Assembly (NCBI GenBank): GCA_020226215.1
Contig: CM035227.1
Span: 106,685,732-106,749,731 of the forward strand
Length of the DNA: 64,000 nt
Origin: Sindora glabra
Taxonomy: Eukaryota; Streptophyta; Magnoliopsida; Fabales; Fabaceae
Direction of reading: 5' to 3'
The first letter of the stretch is position 1. Each line of letters starts with the position of its first letter. The notes beneath the pieces are model-generated. The model did no database searches. It was not told where the DNA came from and saw only the letters and a program-made list of their open reading frames with translations. Positions 61,001 through 64,000 of this stretch are shown here, in pieces. Position numbers and translations under genes: made by a program.

Positions 61001-61357
61001 TCAAGTGAAAGTTTTATTCCTACTTGGATTTTTGATCAATTGAGACAAGGGAAAGAGATAGAAATGGCAGATAGTACTGAGGAGGAAAAGAATGTGGCAA
61101 AAAAAATGATTTTGGTCGCACTTTGGTGTATACAGTTTAAGCTAAATGATCATCCCCCTATGAATAAGGTAGTGGAAATGCTTGAAGGAGAAGTTGAAAG
61201 CCTTGAAATGCCTCCACAACTTTCTTTATATCCACAAGGAACTGTTGAAGAAGATCACCAAATCAACCCTAGTTACACAACATTGAGTGACTCTATTCCT
61301 TCTAATAGTTACCTTGAGGAAATTGCAATCGATCCTTTGATAGAGAATAATGGCTAA
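46034..61357 (+). CDS. LRK10L-type receptor-like kinase A' with 12.6-kb intron; kinase residues lost
   Basis: Inverted duplicate of kinase A. Exons 46034-46859, 59482-59514, 59893-59916 and 60081-61357, all joined at phase 1 with GT-AG sites in the same places as in A, give an open frame of 719 aa. Layout is signal peptide, GUB_WAK ectodomain (CIPSSCGNFQNISHPF), juxtamembrane mini-exons (GMISQILGITH, AYLNGILN), TM at about 329-354 and a kinase domain. Three conserved kinase positions are changed: the G-loop reads LGERGFG (Arg401 for Gly), the alpha-C Glu is Lys435, and the subdomain XI Arg is His652 (NDHPPM). The VAIK Lys420, HFDIKPHN and DFG remain. This fits a pseudokinase or a gene under relaxed selection. 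Intron 1 (12,622 bp versus 503 bp in A) is packed with retrotransposons, so correct splicing is uncertain. The C-terminus is 12 residues longer than in A. Confidence 0.82.
46974..48848 (-). mobile_element. Solo-LTR-like sequence E1
   Basis: Read on the minus strand it starts TGTTACATCCTCC and ends CACACCGATCACA, a TG...CA LTR layout. A larger relative with the same ends lies at 54026-58375. No coding sequence, primer-binding site or matching 5-bp flanks (CTTAAT left, ACACC right) were found, so it may be a solo LTR with eroded or rearranged borders. Its end abuts the start of the repeat at 48842. Confidence 0.4.
54026..58375 (-). mobile_element. LTR-like insertion E1' (4.35 kb) inside the gypsy-like LTR
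   Basis: Interrupts the right LTR copy: sequence left of 54020 and right of 58376 is contiguous in the other LTR (junction near 49620). On the minus strand it starts TGTTATACCCTCC and ends CCACACCAATCACA, like E1 at 46974-48848 but longer. Flanks are CTAAG (54021-54025) and CTTAA (58376-58380), possibly an eroded 5-bp duplication. It holds an exact 20-bp direct repeat at 54691 and 54819 and a triple palindrome at 57393-57516. No coding frame. Probably a solo LTR of a large gypsy element. Confidence 0.45.
57393..57516. repeat. Three imperfect palindromes with 51-bp period
   Basis: Palindromic 22-bp words of the form GAATCRATTG...TTGATTC start at 57393, 57444 and 57495, exactly 51 bp apart. 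The first is the most symmetric and the third is degraded on its right. Similar words occur in LTRs of some dicot retrotransposons as I recall, where a promoter role is possible. Confidence 0.6.
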
Positions 61358-61779
61358 TAGGTGAATGAAATATGATTTCACAATCTACATGTTTTATTTA
61401 TCTAACATCCTTCTTATATGTATTAAAAAATAATTGGAGTTGAATGTTTTTTGGATAGTTTTTCCATGCTCATGATAAATGTGTAAGCTATGCATACCTT
61501 GAATAATCCACTAATGCTTGTGTGACATTTTTCTACATAATTTTAGGAAAAAAAGAAAAAAAATTACACTATTTTATCTAAATATTTTCCAATATTGAAT
61601 TTTGTATTTTGTTATAACTAAAACAATATTGATGCAATATTATAAATCATTTATTCTTGTTTTCCTTGATATCAACCGTTCCTCATATTATATTCCTTAA
61701 ATATTTATCACAAGTCACTGAAATAGCATCCTTGTTAAAATACAATAGATAACATTGTTAAAATTTTGGTATTATGACA
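61358..61779. other. 3' flank of receptor kinase A'
   Basis: AT-rich sequence after the A' stop codon. Segments resemble the flank of kinase A in reverse orientation (for example AACAATATTGATGC). No other gene. Confidence 0.45.
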
Positions 61780-62490
61780 ACATTAGAAATATTTTCATCA
61801 AATTCCATAAAAAAAGACATGTACTTATATTTTTCCCTATCTACAAAATAATGATGATAATATAGTTTAGAAAGGAAAAGAAATGTTTGTAAGTTTTTAG
61901 TAATGGGATGCAACTTATACGAATAAATATACAATTTCAACAATTAAATTTGTAATAAAAAATTCCTTTTTGAAAAAAATAATTTTTGCATAATAGCTTA
62001 AAAAAATTATGAAAAATATTTCATATTATTGTCAAACGTGCTTACACATTTTTCTTTAACATAACTATATAACATAACCTGTAATTCCATAAATTAATTC
62101 AATCTATTAACAATTACATAAATAAGATTTATTAGTCTTTGTTATTACAATCATATTATTGGGGATTCTATACATTATGGCATAAGCATTGGGATAGGAG
62201 TACTTGTAGCATTATTCTTCCTTGGGCTTGTTGCCTACATTTGTTACAAGTGCAGGGGCCATAGTTGGAGCCTAGATTCAATTCTAGATTTCAACTCCCT
62301 CATTAATGTAGTAATACATTGGCACATTATTAAATCTAATCAATGATTTGTTATTGTACAACATATTAAAATTTTAACTTTCAGGAAATATAAGCTTAAT
62401 GTGCATTTGATGGTGCACCAATGCACAATTGCATTAATGGTATACAAATATCTTTGCCCATAATAATACATGTTCAATATGTTCATCAAA
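61780..62490 (+). pseudogene. RING-H2 gene relic (intron 3' part and exon 2 fragments)
   Basis: 61780-62050 aligns with the RING gene intron (24310-24850: words such as GATAATATAGTTTAGAAAGG and GATGCAACTTATACGAATAA). From about 62158 it matches exon 2: GGGATTCTATACATTATGGC, then AGCATTGGGATAGGAGTAC through the transmembrane codons to GATTTCAACTCCCTC. After an insertion of about 90 bp it resumes near the GLD motif (GATGGTGCACCAATGCACAA) and stops at AATACATGTTCAATATGT, the first RING cysteine pair. The rest of the RING is missing. Frame is broken in several places. Confidence 0.85.
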
Positions 62491-62659
62491 AGGGTAATGT
62501 TATGTAAAGTTTTATTTTCTAAAAAGTTAAATTTTTCACCATTAGATTGTCATTTTTCAAAACTCAAAGTAAGTAAATTTAAATTAAAAATATAAATCTC
62601 AATACATTACAAGCAATTCAATAATAAAAATACTCAATATCTTAAAAGGTTTAGTTCTT

Positions 62660-63070
62660 ATAGCATTACTCTTATTGAAGTATCAAGATCATACAATATC
62701 AAAATTGGACAATTAAAAAAATTAATCGGATAATACGATCAAGAAGACTAATTAAATTATCAACTTAGATGATTATCAATTAGTCCTAAGCATACTCTAC
62801 TTGGTCAAGACCTCAGTACACTATTTTAAGGGTTAGATGATAAATATTCATATTTTAGGAGTCATAATGGTAATTATACAATAATAGTCTAACTACTTTC
62901 AATTACCTTGCCTCTTATATATAAGATATACACTACACATTATTTAAATTCTTTTCTCTCACTCACTATTCAGCACTAACTTAAGCATTAGAAAGGTTAT
63001 GATGGGTCTCGTTTGCCGCCCTCTACTAGTGTGTATATATCTTGTGGGCACAAAAAAAAAAATAGAGAAA
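62660..63070 (+). mobile_element. LTR-like relic with TATA and CTTAAGCATTAG motif
   Basis: TATATAAGATATACACTACA (near 62916), followed by CTCTCACTCACTATTCAGCA, CTAACTTAAGCATTAGAAAG and CCGCCCTCTACTAGTGTG, is very like the R/U5 part of a dispersed plant LTR/TRIM family as I remember it. There is no second copy in the window and no coding region, so this is probably a solo LTR or fragment. It separates the RING relic from the A'' relic. Confidence 0.35.
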
Positions 63071-63079
63071 TCGTCAAGC

Positions 63080-63900
63080 TACTACTTGTAAGTGGCTACT
63101 TATATAACATGGATGAAGGTCTACCTTAAGAGGACACTATTTTATGAATATGAGCAAACATACTACCCTAAGGACCTAGGCATTTACAAGTCAATGGTGT
63201 ATGGATTTAAGCTTTTGTGGTTAAATATTATTTACTAGGAGCATTATGGGAGAAAGATTCTTTGTCAATAATTTGTAGACTATACATAATTTATTAATAA
63301 AAATTATTATTATTAATTAAATCATGTATGACATAATTAAATGAGTAAATAGGTACTTAGACTTAACACTATAAAATAAGTGTGAATCTTATGATGGATG
63401 AGATCCATAAATCGGAATAATTTATAAATATCGGGTCCCTATTTCACACCTATGAAGTTTAAGGTTTTATGTTTCATCAGTCAAAGCCTATTGCTTAAAG
63501 ATAGAAAAATAACTAAAGGAGGGATTCCCTTGTATACTGGATAACCATGAAAAAAAACCTATTCTACAAATGTTAGATATTTGAAAATTATAAATTTATA
63601 ATAATTAATTTAATCTGTATTCTTTTCTTCTCATTATACTGCAATCAAAAGTCAAAATTATGGTGTAAATTTTTTCAAATATTTCTTGCACTCTTTGCTC
63701 CATCAATGACTCCACTAGACAAGTCTAGCACAACAAGTGTTATTATCATTATGTCTAATATAAAACCAACCAATGTAATAATTTTTTTCAATTAATCACA
63801 TTTTTATTTTTTCATTTTTTACCTAAACATTTTTTAAAATATAATTTTTATAAGAAAATCTCATTTTTTTGTATATAATCAATACTTTGTGATTAAAAAT
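63080..63900 (+). pseudogene. Receptor kinase A'' relic (end of ectodomain exon 1 and intron start)
   Basis: Pieces in order match A' 46645-46930: CAAGTGGCTACTTATACAGC-like DNA near 63095, AGGACCTAGGCATTTACAAG near 63169, GTATGGATTTAAGCTTTTGTGG, and AGGAGCATTATGGGAGAAAG near 63236. After about 430 bp of inserted DNA come ATGACTCCACTAGACAAGTC and ACAAGTGTTATTATCATTAT. The exon end ACCAATGTAATAA has lost the usual G|GT context, and then intron-like sequence follows. A 65-bp insertion also splits the first pieces. No upstream exon part is present. A third, dead copy of the A lineage. Confidence 0.82.
63265..63688. mobile_element. ~425-bp insertion in the A'' relic
   Basis: Interrupts the relic at the codons for the HCGRRTSC-like cysteine cluster. 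TCTTTG is found on both sides of the insert (around 63258-63264 and 63691-63697), a possible 6-bp duplication. It contains a block similar to 42185-42240. Non-coding; family unknown. Confidence 0.35.
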
Positions 63901-64000
63901 AATAATTACTATAATAAGAAAAAGGCAAGTTATTTTCTATAAAGCTCATTATGTTTAATATTAAATAAATCAAATATTTTTCATCATTTTAATAGTTTAT

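Noticed and set aside
1..64000. tRNA, rRNA, CRISPR arrays, bacterial operon signals, viral genes
   Set aside because: Looked for cloverleaf-like and array-like structures by eye and saw none; the window is plant nuclear DNA. A tRNAscan or Infernal run would be decisive.

Overview
The window is nuclear DNA of a flowering plant, most likely a core eudicot. It is very AT-rich between genes, has long GT-AG (and one GC-AG) introns, plastid and mitochondrial targeting peptides, and plant-only gene families (GUB_WAK/LRK10L receptor kinases, ATL RING-H2 ligases). It also carries many remnants of plant transposons. I cannot name the species from the sequence; a rosid is a guess.

Layout. Positions 1-4300 are AT-rich flank with a degenerate terminal-inverted-repeat element (2581-3338). 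Positions 4803-16181 hold a complete 22-exon gene for plastid NADH-dependent glutamate synthase (GLT1, 2220 aa predicted). Positions 18543-18887 hold an intronless mitochondrial SDHAF4 (succinate dehydrogenase assembly factor 4) gene, preceded by a 710-bp inverted-repeat transposon. From 21.8 kb to the end lies a receptor cluster: an ATL-type RING-H2 ubiquitin ligase with a GUB_WAK ectodomain (21796-26869, +); receptor kinase A (36797-33390, -); receptor kinase B (37684-39967, +), divergent from A across a short shared promoter; and receptor kinase A' (46034-61357, +).

The cluster grew by duplication. The A/B divergent pair reappears inverted as B'/A'. B' is only a broken fragment (about 45468-45626, -), and A' carries a 12.6-kb first intron where A has 503 bp. 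Pieces of the RING gene lie at 27.9-28.6 kb (+), 40.5-40.8 kb (-) and 61.8-62.5 kb (+), and a further broken A-type ectodomain exon (A'') lies at 63.1-63.9 kb (+). The long A' intron is filled with nested LTR-retrotransposon-like DNA, including a non-autonomous gypsy-like element on the minus strand interrupted by a 4.35-kb LTR-like insertion.

Biology. GLT1 (nitrogen assimilation) and SDHAF4 (complex II assembly) are housekeeping genes. The receptor cluster looks like a cell-wall or defence perception locus. The same class of cysteine-rich ectodomain is joined, always through a phase-1 intron, either to a transmembrane kinase (B) or to a transmembrane RING-H2 ligase. The A/B intergenic promoter contains a 159-bp tandem repeat that multiplies a TATA box and TTGAC W-box cores. 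Kinase A looks catalytically intact, B has an unusual catalytic loop (HFDINPHN), and A' has lost three conserved kinase residues.

All exon boundaries were placed by hand from splice consensus, reading frame and paralogue comparison. Transposon boundaries are approximate unless a target-site duplication is stated.
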